From the NCBI GenBank assembly GCA_020746875.1, contig JAGTJL010000016.1:62001-126000 (forward strand): DNA of 64,000 nt, written 5' to 3'. The notes under the pieces were generated by a model, which worked only from the letters and a program-made list of their open reading frames with translations, made no database searches and was not told the DNA's origin. This document shows positions 20,900 through 32,858 of the stretch, one piece after another. The position numbers and the translations under genes were made by a program. Within the stretch, counting starts at the first letter, position 1, and every line of letters begins with the position of its first letter. The stretch comes from Rhexocercosporidium sp. MPI-PUGE-AT-0058 (Eukaryota; Ascomycota; Leotiomycetes; Helotiales).

Positions 20900-21788
20900 C
20901 TACACCACATCCAGCCTCCTCGCCTCCCTCCCCCAAACCCACCTAGCCCTCTTCTTCAACTCCTCAATCGACATCTCCGGGATCCTAATACTCTGCAAAT
21001 CAGTAGCTTGCACATAGTCCTCCGCCTTTTTAACCACATCCGTCTGCGCCGTTGCGTAGAAGCCAGTGTTGTCCTCGTACTCGAAGATGGCTGTGAATTT
21101 CCCAGTTGAGACGAGTGGTTCATCGCCTGAGAGGCCGAGAGCGCGGAAGTCGATACCGGGAGGGGCTGCTGTCCTGTTTAGGGGCTTGGAGTCAGTATGT
21201 ATTCTGTGGAAAGATTGCACCCCATTTACATTGCTCAAGGTACACAGGGAAGTTTCTGGGAGATCGCGGCATGTATGCGTACCAGGCATGCGGCACACCC
21301 GCGGCAGCAATGACCATACTATTAGGAGGTACGACAAACAGCTTCCCAGCCTGCTCTGTGACCGCCACTCCGCCTATAACAGTAATCCTCTCCGCGACAA
21401 GTCGTTGGCCTTTCCCACGTTTCTTCGCTGCGAGGTGGACATGTCGAGGCATCCGGACGGTCGTATTAAACTCGACGATACCCATAGAGCCCGACCACTA
21501 GGTTGGCATGATTATCAGAACATGATTCGGCCGAGAATATTGAGGGAGGATATCACTTACGCTTGGTGTAGTTGGGTCAACAGTGTGTCCTGGGTTGAGG
21601 ATGCGAAGTGTGGCTGGGATGTTCAATTCTAGAGGGTATGCATCCCGTACGAAACTTCCAGTGCCGTGAATGATTCTAGTGCCGCTAGGAAGGAGGAAGC
21701 CGTATTGGAAGGATGTTGCATTTTGGCTGTGAACGATTGAGAAAAGGGCTGTGAGGAGCGTAAGGGTGAGGCTTAGAATGATTGACAT
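20900..21788 (-). CDS. Secreted cupin-domain protein
   Basis: A 238-residue protein with exons 21788-21561, 21497-21283 and 21173-20900; introns are 63 and 109 nt and all junctions are in phase. The start at 21788 is chosen because it opens with a signal peptide, MSIILSLTLTLLTALFSIVHS, about 21-22 residues; the frame also extends 27 codons upstream, without such a lead. The cupin barrel is suggested by MPRHVHL (metal-binding His pair), GGVAVTEQAGKLFVVPPNS and GVPHAW, the last His-containing turn being made across intron 2. The final 60 residues form a helical, charged tail. The likely place of action is outside the cell; the ligand is unknown. A TATA box sits just upstream. No damage is seen. 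Confidence 0.75.
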
Positions 21789-21834
21789 TTTGGTTGCTAA
21801 CAAGGTGTGGTTGAACCCTGTTGCACGGAGAGTA

Positions 21835-21842
21835 CTTATATA
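21835..21842 (-). promoter_or_regulatory. TATA box of the cupin gene
   Basis: On the minus strand TATATAAG lies about 47-54 bp before the ATG at 21788, supporting that start over the upstream in-frame ATG at 21869, which lies on the other side of the box. Confidence 0.5.
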
Positions 21843-22954
21843 TAACATACGCAAAAACTTAGAGGACATGCTTCCTATGGTTTTAAATACCGAGTAGCTG
21901 GTGTTGGATGTTCAGCAGGTACCTTTGTTCTGCCATGATTTCAAATTGATGTTGCACGAAGTTGTATCCAACACATTTCAGCTCAGCCAGCTAAGCCGCC
22001 CATCCATTTCCCAGTGCCAGCGTCTTGTATGACCTGACAAACGCGTTTCAATGCCCAAATGAAGCAAGTTTTCACCTCAATTTCATTTTCAGCGTGTACA
22101 AGTGGAATAACACTTAGAATACGGCTGTCTTCCACTTGAAAAAGAAGGCACCAAGAGTAATCATCTTGCTTCAGCGTTGCACAGTCACCAGCAGGGCTGA
22201 ATACCAGGGCAACGTTACACGACAGGATGAAGCAGTACAGAACTTCTGTTCTTGAAACTAAAATTCGCCATGCCCTGGTGTACAGACTTCACATACCGAA
22301 TCATCAAGCTTCAAGCTTACTATGAAATTTCCTAGCGGAGTTTTCTTCTTATGAAGGTCTCGCTGTTCCACGCTCACAAAAAGAAGCATAGATGAGACCC
22401 GAAATCAACTGTTATTTAGGTCTTCAACCTAAGCGAGCCCCTACGATGTCAATAAGCCAAGCCCATCCAACAACGCCTTCCCCTGGGAAATCTCCTTCTA
22501 CTCATACAGCAAATTCCTTGAAGAAAAGAGATTCATGTACTTTCATTTAGCCTACTTCCCCTCACAACAGAGTCCATAGTTCGGTTCCGTAGAGAGAGAA
22601 AACCTCGCGGATTCATCACCACACACCACATTCACAGCCCAAACACCCATCGATCCCCATCCCAAGCTAACACCCAGTCCCTATCATATTCCCAGACATC
22701 TGGTCTCGTTCCCAAGAATAAAATCTACAAGGAACATGAGCAGATAGATAGATGCCAGCAAAGAGCTCTTTCCAAAAAAAAGAAAAAGAAAACAATTTGT
22801 TGAACTCGTCTGATCCGTCGTGACTTCTCCGGCGGGGTTGATTGATTCGATGTTGAGGGGTAGAGGTTGGCTGAGAGTTGGCTGTGGGACTGGAAGTTAA
22901 TAAGTAAGTGGGTGTCGGAACGAGATTTATGGGGGAAGGAAGTGGATGGTTGAC

Positions 22955-22978
22955 TGAGTGAGTGAGTGAGTGAGTGAG
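22955..22978. repeat. (TGAG)6 microsatellite
   Basis: Six uninterrupted copies of the tetranucleotide TGAG. Confidence 0.9.
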
Positions 22979-23124
22979 AAAGAGGGGAAGAGGGGAAGAG
23001 GGGAAGGAAGGCGAGAGCGAAGAGAGAGTTGAATAAATGTTCGATGCAAGGAGAGAGTCGCGCTAGGTGGGCGAGTAAATGAAGAAATGAAGAAATGCGT
23101 GAATACGTCAAGTAAGCTAGTCGG

Positions 23125-23174
23125 GTAAGTAAGTACGTAAGTAAGTACGCAAGTAAGAAAGTAAGTAAGTAAAT
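23125..23174. repeat. Interrupted (GTAA)n microsatellite
   Basis: About twelve GTAA or GTAC units with single-base interruptions over 50 bp. As plus-strand RNA it would carry many copies of the 5' splice-site word GTAAGT. Confidence 0.85.
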
Positions 23175-24395
23175 AAACCCAACCGAAAAGCTAGCCACTC
23201 AGTTGGTATTGGTAACTTGGTCTGTTTCTTCATTTCAGTGACTGTCTACCGTGAACGGCGTTTTTGTTCTTTCGCTGTGTGTGGGGTTGTAGGGGGTATG
23301 TAATCGTATATAAAGCTGCTGTACTGTTCTTTCTTTCTTTCTTTCTGCCTTTTGAGGAGAGGATGCGGAGGGGGAGGCTAGGGAGGGGGAGGGGGATGGA
23401 GGCGCTGTTTACTAAGCTGTGTGTTTCTTGCTACAGTAACTTGCTTGCTGCGTGCTTCCTAGCCGATTTGACAGTCGTAGCAGAGGCTATGGTGTTGAAT
23501 TTGTCTCATGCCAAAAATGTGGTGGTTGCAGTAAAACAAAAAGCACGGCAGGCCACACACTCACACGCATCGGGGTAGAAACAAAAAAAAGTATAATTTA
23601 TTACAATATCTTCGCCTGGTTCACTTTACTTCGCTCCGCTTCGCTATCGTCGCTCCGCCATGCACTCACTCCTCGCCCATTCATCTCCACCTCGCCATCT
23701 CGCTACGCTTCCTCAATATACTTGCTTTCTCTCTCCCTTCCTCGCTACCTCTCAAACCAAGAAATACAAATCCACCCTCCTCACACCGCTGTTGATATCT
23801 ATCTTTCTTTCCATTCTCTCATTCTTTATACCACTCCACGCCCCCTGCATCCTTCACAACCCTCACAATCTCCCACGAGCCCATCCATCCAGCCCATGCC
23901 GGCAAGAAAGAGAGCATCGAACCACCCCCCCAAAAAGAACTTGATTGTTTGCAATTCAATACACCAGCCAACACCTGACAGATAGAGAACCTGTTTAAAA
24001 AAGAACACCAGGCCCAACTCCCCAAACGAACTCAGGACACACCGTATGAGGAGAAGGAATAAAAAGCAATGAGCCTCCTCTCTCCCTCACCAACCAAAAA
24101 AGAAGCCATCGTATGGCGTCTCCTTTCTGCAGTCTCCAAAAAACAAAGTAAAGGTAAACACAAACAGGCGAATCAGGCGAGCAATCCATTCTCCCCCAAG
24201 TCAGCTGGTCCGATAAACCAGGTCCATTAAGCTCCTCCGCTCTTCTTCGAGAATGGCTCCATGCAAAGTATACTGAGGGGCGAGAGTCTCTAGGCAATCG
24301 GTCGATCCAATGACCACTTAGACGGTGAACTTTTGGTATGTCACCACATCTCCATTTCAGAATTAAGGTATCAATAGTCGTGCTTTTTCTGCCGA

Positions 24396-27300
24396 TTACT
24401 GTCCACGATCTCTTCCTCTTCTCCGGAAGAAATCCATAACCTTCCGGGCCGCGCCACTGCTTCCCGCATGATCGGAGTGTGTAGGTCCATATCCGTTGTT
24501 TTGCTCTTGCTCGTATGCATCGGCGAATTTGCGGTTGTTCTTTTGAAGGACTCCTCGTGCTGCTCTGCTTTGGCCTTGCGATTGGGAAGATTGGGGTGCT
24601 TGTCTCCTACCAGCTCCATCATCGTATGAATTGAAACCAGGTGGGTAAACTCCTCTACGTTGGACGGTCTCGTTGAGAGAGGATTCGGACTCGGTGTTGA
24701 GTGCAGATTCCCCTTGGCGGAAATTCATCGGAGGGAGGAATTGTGGAGGGGCGCCGGATCTGGGATCAGAGACACCTTGGGATGTGTATCTCTTTTGGAC
24801 TGGGCTAGACGTGCTTGTTCCTCTGCGGTCCATTGGGCTATCACCACGATCGTAGGCTCCATCAGAAGTGTAGGGAGTAGCTGTAGCTCCAGAGATGTTC
24901 CGACTATCAGCAGTCCTGCTTGTCTGCGGTGGATCGAGGTAGTTTCCATGGCTGTCTGGACGATCATCGTATTGGTCATCAGGAGGAGCACCAGGAGTAC
25001 CATATTCCTTGCCAATACCAATTGCCTTCAACGAGAACGAAGCTGGGAGAAGCGAGAATCGTCGTGGTTTGTCCTGCAGAGTTGTCTGCGACCCGGTGAT
25101 GCTGCCACTCCTTTTCTTGCCAAATCCGAAAGATATCGAGCGTCGGGAGTCCATCGATTGTCTGGGAGTGTCTTGCTGTCCTTGCCCGACGGCGCCAGAC
25201 ATGCTCACAGGTGGGTACGACTTCTTTGACTTCTCGGATTTATCCTGGTCTCGCTTTCCTCCAAATATCGAGTTGGTCCTGCTGAAGATGCCTCCAATGG
25301 TGTTCGATCTCTTGTGTCCCTTGGAATCCTGTGAAGTGATTGACCCTCCCTCGTATAAGCCAGCCACCTTGGCCAATTTGGGTGGTATCTGATTAGCACT
25401 TGGTCTTCCAAAGTCCTGATCCCCCTCCATCATTGGCGCAGAAATATTGTAGTGCTTGGCGTTCTTCGGTTGAGACATACGACCCTGCGCATTCGTTCCT
25501 GCAACGGTTGGAGCAGCTGGTTGACTATAAGATCCACGGTCACGTAGAGCCAAAGATCCAGGTCTACTCCCTGACGATGTCATTGAGCCACCAGTATTCG
25601 GTCTCGCAATGGACACTGGAGGTGGTGCATGAGCTGTGATATAATTAGCATCGGATGCAGACCGAGGGGCCTGACGATCAGGTCGAGACGGGGGAGGCAT
25701 GCCTTGCTGGCGTGAAGAATTCGATCCCCGTCTGCCTTGGTTTGGATATTGCTCCCTGGAAGGAGGATCCTGCGGTAAGGGCTTCTCGGTTGAAACGGCT
25801 CTTCTTGTCTGCTGAATTGGCTGTACCTCCACTGGTCCTTGACTTCCAGCACGAGCTCTAGTTCTCGAGACGGATGGTGGAGCTGCGGCAGTTGCAGATG
25901 ACTCCCCACGTTGCGTTTGCGATTTGGGCGCCACATACTCGACCTGGACGGTTCTTCTCTTGTTGTCCTTGGAGGGTTTGGGGTGTGCCTCTGGTCCATC
26001 TGGATCCACATTTCCGTGTTTTCTAGCAAGATCTCCGACTGCGGCGGGCGACTTTTGTGTCTTCGATGGCTCTCTAACAGACGCGCTTCTGTTGAGTAAT
26101 GGTGCATCTTGCTGATCATCACTTCCGACCGTGGTTGTTCCAATCTGGTCCGTGGTTGTCGTAGTACTGGTGATGAAGCCCACAACATGAGAGTACTCGC
26201 TCAGCCAACTATGTCTCGCAACTTCAAACAGGTCTGCTCTCTTTCTTGGATCAGGTACAAGTATACGGCGGAGGAGGTCCCGAGCGTGTGGTGTGACATA
26301 TTCGGGGAAGGTGAGAGGCGTTGAAACGATGTATTTATAGAGGAGGTTGATGTTGTCGCCTTCGGGGTTGGCTGGATCATCATCAAAGGGAAGGTAACCT
26401 GCAAGCATTGCGTACTGGAGGTTGTTAGCATAACCTGCAAACCGAGAATATTTCAAAACGTACCAAGATCACCCCGCAACTCCAGACATCAACCTTGCGA
26501 CCAGTGTATAGCGAATCACTGACGACAAGTTCTGGAGCTGCATAGCAGGGGCTTCCACAACTGGTCTGCATCAGATCTCCTCTTCGATGCCCACCCGGGA
26601 GAACCTTGTCCAACTCCATTCTCTTGACATAGTCTCTGCTTGCCAAGTTGTACTCAATCTCGTCTCCCAACTCGTCATCCGGGTTGAAGGTGTTGGCAAA
26701 GCCAAAGTCGGTGATGATGATGTTGCGGTTTCTGTCCAGGAGTAAATTCTCCAATTTCAGATCTCGGTGAACAATGCCCTTCTTATGCAGATACCCAACT
26801 CCGGAGACCAATTGTGCGAACAGCCGTCGAGCAGCATTGTCCTTCAGGTACCGATGGTTCAAGATGTAGTCGAAAAGCTCTCCTCCAGAAGCATACTCGA
26901 GAATTATACCAATCTGCTTTTCCGTTTCAACCATCTCATGTAATCGAACGATATTAGGGTGGGATATTTCTCGAAGGATAGCGATTTCCCGATAGATCTT
27001 TGCAAGTCTCGTAGGATTCGTTCCAACACTGTCACGGCGTATGAGTTTAATCGCAACCTGGACATGTTAGCAAATTTCAGACATGCCCTGCCATTGTACG
27101 TACCTGGACACCGCCTTCTTGCTTCCAACCCATCTTGACTTTACCAAATTCTCCTTCTCCCAGGGTATTGCCCAAGTAGTAGTCACCGAATTTGGTATTC
27201 TTCTCCCGCTTGCTTGTGCTGTGATCATGTCGACTCCGAGTTCCTCGGGCTTGATCATCAACGCCCTCACTTCCGACAACACTGAGACCCCCGGGTGTGG

Positions 27301-28153
27301 AATGTGTGGTTCCTGGAGAAGATGGGATTGCTTCTGCCATCCGTTCTCGTTCCCTTTCTATATCCACCTCCGGTTTGCTGACAATGACTCGGTTCAGAAC
27401 TGCGCTGGCTTCCCTTGAAGGTCCGCTGGGCGATTGTGCAGCAGCAGCTGCCATGGCTTGTCGCTGAACAGCAGACGCGGATTGTGAGGATCTTGGCTCC
27501 CTACTCCCACTCGGTCGGTGTGGTATACTCTCCGGCGGAGATTGTTGAGCTCTCCGTCGCCTTGTAGCAGCAGATGCGGCAGCTACAGCTGGATCCTCGC
27601 CATTCACTTGTGTGTTCCCATTACTCCTTTGTCTGTCCACCCGCTCCTGGCCATCCCCCGTCGTAGCTTGTCGAGGTGAATTCGAGGCCTCGTTCGCATA
27701 TGCAGTTCGTCTGGTTCGATCGGCGGTAGCAGCAGCAGCTTGTGCAGCCGTCCGATTAGATGAGGTTCGGGCTGAGACAACTGGCGGAACACCACGCTGA
27801 TGATCACCTGGGGACATGGCCGGGTATCCAGAGGAAGCGGTCGCCTCTACGGAGGAAGGGTTATTTGACGAGGAAGCCCTGGATGTCATTGAATTAGAGT
27901 TCGGGTTGCTTCCAGAGGGTGAATAGTGCTGCTGTGATGATGAATTATTCGCAGATGCGCCATTGCCGCTAGGTCGTCTAGAAGGCCGACGTGTAGAGGA
28001 CGGAGACGCGTTCGTGGAGGGTTGATTGTAGTAGCCGTCTCGAGATTGAGACGAGCCTGCGGTGTATGGTCTGCTCGAGGTCGCAGCGACTGGAGAATGC
28101 GATCCGACTGAGGTTGGCTGGTGTGGTGCAGTTTGCAGAGCGGCAGAAGACAT
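24396..28153 (-). CDS. kin4: Serine/threonine protein kinase, Kin4-like
   Basis: A 1,220-residue CAMK-group kinase resembling yeast Kin4/Frk1 and fission-yeast Ppk1, which in yeast act at the bud neck and spindle poles in spindle-position control. Exons are 28153-27104, 27057-26464 and 26414-24396 (introns 46 and 49 nt). The ATG at 28153 is the first ATG of the frame. Residues 1-310 are Ser/Ala/Gln-rich and disordered. The kinase domain starts with GEGEFGKV at about 332, with the ATP-binding Lys in VAIK at 354, HRDLKLEN at 447, DFG at 467, [10 protein letters not shown] ending at 526 and [13 protein letters not shown] at the start of exon 3. Between DFG and APE there are about 60 residues, roughly twice the usual number. 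The long C-terminal half is disordered, basic and Ser/Pro-rich, ending in [14 protein letters not shown]. It is intact. Confidence 0.9.
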
Positions 28154-28550
28154 GTCTCCCTCGGTGCGCACGGGATTGTAGGTGGTGATGTGTTGATCAG
28201 CCGTATTATTTTTTTTCTTTTCGTGTCTCGGCCGATGTTGATTTTGTCTAGCAGAGTCAGCTGGAAAAGGAGGTCCAATCCGGTTTTCCTAGGTGCGCTG
28301 CTTGTGCTTGTGATAGCGAAGGTATCGCCTCTATCGCCAATGAGACGGACCAGCTACCATTGTGCGGTGCTGAGGGCGAGGTCTCTTGACAGCAGCACCT
28401 GGAGCCCTGATAGATCGGGGGTGGGAGGTTGTTGGTGTGGTGGTGGTGGTGGTGTAGGTAGTGTAGGTAGATGAGAGGTGGAGGAGAGGAGAGTGGGTGG
28501 GTTTGTTGATGAAATGAGGTCAAGTCGCAGGGCCCGCGGTCGGTAAGTCC

Positions 28551-28580
28551 AGTGCAGTGCAGTGCAGTGCAGTGCAGCGC
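28551..28580. repeat. (AGTGC)5-6 microsatellite
   Basis: Five exact copies of AGTGC followed by one variant, AGCGC, in the presumed kinase leader or promoter. Confidence 0.9.
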
Positions 28581-28920
28581 AGTCTGGTCCAACACGGTGA
28601 ACGGGGGCCGGTCCTGGTGCTGGTGCTGGGTCTTGGTTTGGGTCCTGGTCTTGGGCTTGGTCACGGTCTGCGCCAATGCAATGAATGCAATGAATGCGGT
28701 CGGTGCAGGGTGGAGGCAGGATTTTTGTCTTTTCTGCTGTTGTCCTGGCGTCCAGTGGGAGGGAGGAGGGCGGGCCTGACAAGTGAGAGAGATGGACGTG
28801 TTTCGCGACTTGACTGGTGCCCAACCAGAATAATTGCCACTGCGGATTGGGGCGAGGATGGCTGGGGAGGGGGTACCGTAGTATTGTTGATACTTTTTGT
28901 TGATACTCGGGATTGAAGGT

Positions 28921-28962
28921 TGTAGGTAGGTAGGATGGATGGATGGATGGATGAATGAATGA
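28921..28962. repeat. GGAT/GAAT tetranucleotide repeat
   Basis: A run of TAGG, then GGAT, then GAAT units over about 40 bp. Confidence 0.75.
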
Positions 28963-31676
28963 GAGGGAGTGAATGACAATTGATAACACCTCTTCCTCTT
29001 TCTTTTCCTCTTCAATTGGTCCTGCCCCGACTTCTGGTCTCGTCTCCTGGCTCGTGCAGTGAGAGCAATACAGTAAGTACAGTATCGTCCAGTCAGTGCC
29101 ACTGCAAAAGTCCTGGGCTGGTAATTTCCTTTCGGCTTAGCGAGGTTTGAGGTCCTGCAATAGGGGGAGGAAGGGGAAGGCGAAGGCGAGGGCGAGGGCG
29201 AGGGTGAAAGAACACAACAACAAGCAGCGTCAAGTCCGGTCGTGATGGGGGTCTGAATGCTTGAACTTACTTTGATTGGCTAATCAATCCAGCGTCCAGT
29301 ACTGTACAGTAGTATTGTCGCCGATTGACGTGACCCAGCAGGCGCGGCTGTTTGTATCTGCAACGCGAAGTGTAGAGTAAGACCCGTGGCGTCTGGTATT
29401 AGCAGAAATTGGCCTGACGATGACGAGGATGAGGCTGGCTTTGGGGATAAAGGGTGAGAGAGGAGCAGCTGAAGTCTGCACGATGCGAATAGCCAGCTGG
29501 GCGTTTCCTCAAGAACCCGAAATGGAGATGTCCGGTACGGTATGTGTTGACCAATTTGGCAGATTCCGCGAGGGTATGGTATGAGCTGAGATGAGATGAG
29601 ATGAGAGGAGAGGAGGCTTTTGGGTAGGGGTCGCGACCTGGTTGATGGCTAGATCTGAGATGCCGATATCTCCCTATCGATTGGATTCCCTGATCCCTTC
29701 TACCAGGTATAAAAACGAAAGCGGGAATTCTCTCTCTTCCTCGGCTGTGCGTACAGATGCGGAATCGATATCGATGTCAACACCAACAAGGCGAGGGAAT
29801 GCGAGTTCGAGAATCCAGTGGAAATTAATTCAGGAAGATCCAAACGACAGGCAGATATGAGAGGGATGAGGTAGGTACAATATGGCCATCGAAATCGTCG
29901 AAAAGGGGGAAAGGAAGACTAAAAAGCCGGCCGTTCATTCATGCAGCACTTCCTCATATATTACTCCTCTCTAACCCTCATCCCTTCGACACACCCAACC
30001 CTTTCCTTCGAACTTACGGCATCACCGCTACTACAGAAAGCATCAATCTCGTCCCAACTCAACGGTACCCAACCCGTACCATCACCAGTGCAAGATACAA
30101 CCTTGCACCCTCCCCTCTCCTCCTCCTCCTATTCCCTCTCATCCTCTACTCCCTCTTTTCTCGCCAACCACACACATCCCAACCCATCACATCACACCGT
30201 CGCGTCCTCTCTCGCGCCTCAACATCAAAGGCATAAAACATTGTTTACTTGCATTGACGTGGCAGACACCCACCCATCCACTCATCCACAACCTCACAAC
30301 CAATCGTCTGTGTGGCATTGCAGGGATGAACCTGAAACACGGCCATGGCGGTCTAGTCTGTCAGGTTGTCAGGTTGTCAACCGCATCATCATGAGCATCA
30401 TCATACCCGAGCAAGAACGGTAATTGAGCCATAACGGTAATTGATATACCGAAGACATCCACTCACGAAGCAGTGCATAAACAATATCTCCGAATTCCAG
30501 AATTACTCCTGCCTACTGTAGATTCGAAGTGAGGAATCCTCGCTTGCTACTCAAATAAGAACCCGATCTCCATCTCGAGACGTAAACTCAAAAATCCCAA
30601 GGAAAATAATCGACACACAGACATCCAGATCTCCTTCCTCTCCTCCTCCTCCTCCATCTCCCACTCACCAAACAAAGGAAGTGCAATTCCATGAATCAAC
30701 CGCCTCCCTCCCTCTGAAACATGAAACAAAACACAAACACAAACACAAACAAACACCTTCCCCATCCCATCCTTCGAAAAAAAAACGAAAAAAGAAAAAA
30801 GCAAATGCAGTCATCCCATCCCATCCCCTCAAACCCGCACTGACATGCATAAAACATCGGAGATGAGGCGCTCACACACACAACCCTCCCCCAGGCAAGT
30901 CAAATCTGCAAGTGTTCAAGGACCAATCACCACCCCGCCGCCCATCGTTCTCCACACCTGTTACTAAAACCCCCCAGTAAAAAGTAACTTTCAGTACTCC
31001 GTCAAGGTGACCAGAATACCAAGTATGTACGAAAGGTACAGTACTGTACTGTATTGCAGAGATGATCCCGGTTTGGGGCTGGAAATCTCGTTTGTTTCTA
31101 TTTTTAAGGTTTGACTGAGATGACTCTGCGCATGTATGTATGTGGCTTGTGATTTTGGGGGAAGGGGGGTCGTGTCTTGCCTTGCGTTGGTTTACTGCAT
31201 GTGAGGGAGATGATGATCTTGATGATGGGATGAGGATTGTCCATTTTCAAAGGAGGGGGATGTGCTGCCGTACCGAGACCGAGGTTGATCTTGATTTTGA
31301 TCTTCAACTGTCAATCTTCAGGTTATCCAGAGCCAGGCCTCTCTTTGCTCTAGATCTGTTCTCTGAATAACAAGAACATAAAAAGAGAAGACGGTCAAAG
31401 TCTCTCCCTCACTCACCGCGTCTCTCTCGTTGCCCTTACCGCTCGCTCACTCCACGATGCTTTCTTTCCGGGCTGCTGTTGTTCTCTCCGTCCAGCCAAC
31501 GTCATAAACACAATTGTACACCGTCTCTCTCTCTCTCAACTCCAACGAGTCATTCCAACTCGGCCTCTCCCTCCCTCCCATCAGCCCATCCATCTCCTAC
31601 GAAGTACTCCAACGCTCTCCACCCGTCCCCTCCAAACCAAACCAAACCGAACCGAATCAAACTATGCAAGCACCCG

Positions 31677-31706
31677 ACACTAACACACTAACACACTAAC
31701 ACACAC
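31677..31706. repeat. Tandem CACTAACA repeat
   Basis: Three to four copies of an 8-9 bp ACTAACAC unit. The unit contains CTAAC, the same word that serves as the intron branch point in the genes of this window. Confidence 0.75.
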
Positions 31707-32760
31707 CCCGTCGAAAAATCATCCAAGGTCTCAACGCCAAGCAGCAAACCGTACCTGACTCCAAACCCCTTCCGGCCTAGCCCGACAAACGGACCCGTGC
31801 TACGGGGAAATTTTTCACGAGGATGGGAGATGGGAGATGGGCTCGTTAATGCGGTAGGGTTCGGGTGTGGGGCGGATCGGGAATCGGGAACTTGGATCTG
31901 AGTTGAGGTGCAGCGAGGTGAGTGAGGTGATCTCGGGTAAGGAAGGAGATGGGGATCAGAAGTTCATGGAAAGGGGGCGGGGAGGATGGTTGATGCCGAG
32001 CATTACCGACGGTGGTTGAGGGAGGGGTGATTCACGTTGACCGCTTGAGTTGGTTTTATTTTAACCTTGAGGAGAAAGAGTAAGTAACGACACTGGAGGA
32101 GAATGATAATTTATCTCTCTCAAGATATAGTCCCCAAACGGTGCATCTAGTGAAGACATTCCAGTAGACGAACGGCAACGCAAGAAAACGAGGGTTTTTC
32201 GAAGCTAATAGCTATGAGATCAGTAAGTGAAGTAATTGATTTGATTCCCATATTGAGTCTGTCAATACACGGTATTTACTACATTGTGGCTTATGAAATC
32301 TGACCATTGAATGATGCAAAATAGCTCATGTGGCTTTCTGGAAGCTGGGATAATTTTCTTCTTGTCTTAATTCAGCCCAGTTCTACTTCCTGTTCTGTTT
32401 ACCGTCTGTGATCCAGAAATGCGGAGTATCGACTGAGAGGCACTCCTACCCCGAAGTCATCTCCAACTTCTTCTTTGCACCTAATAACTGCTCAATTCGC
32501 CTTCATAGCCATTCTCTTCTCCCTATGTCGTATCCTTCCATTCTTTTCCTTACTCGTGCTACCTGCTTCTCATTCTCTCTCTGCTTTTCTCTAGGGAGTA
32601 ATTTTCATCAAGTCACTCTGAGATTTTTGACAATTCAATAGCTATCATACAGTGTATCCACGCTGCACAACATAAACTCATTAAAAACAGCTCTGCAGAT
32701 TATGCCTCGCGGCTCAGAAAGAAGTCCTACTTTCAATTTTCATTTTGAAAAGCCTTCTGT

Positions 32761-32858
32761 CTTGTCAACAGTGTCTTGTCAACAGTGTCTTGTCAACAGT
32801 GTCTTGTCAACAGTGTCTTGTCAACAGTGTCTTGTCAACAGTGTCTTGTCAACAGTGT
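32761..32858 (+). repeat. 14-bp minisatellite, 7 exact copies
   Basis: Seven head-to-tail, mutually identical copies of CTTGTCAACAGTGT starting at 32761, followed by a four-base partial copy. Because 14 is not a multiple of three, all forward frames stay open across it and give a repetitive peptide, but nothing suggests that it is translated. Confidence 0.97.

Larger units (their letters stand above)
21789..24395. other. Intergenic, 2.6 kb, microsatellite-rich
   Basis: This separates the accessory block from the conserved core. It holds the cupin promoter, then simple repeats at 22955-22978, 23125-23174 and 23328-23347, and the 3' flank of the kinase. The open frames here are low-complexity (Leu/Ser/Tyr-rich) and follow the repeats, so I do not call genes. 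Confidence 0.5.

Noticed and set aside
22725..23198. 157-codon minus-strand frame near 23 kb resembling a membrane protein
   Set aside because: It is a translation of TGAG and GTAA microsatellites (runs of LLTYLL and SHSL) and has no family match that I recognise.
28257..29102. 281-codon and 211-codon minus-strand frames upstream of the kinase
   Set aside because: Both are translations of the same pyrimidine-rich and microsatellite DNA in two frames (runs of Pro, His, Thr, Ser) and have no domain.
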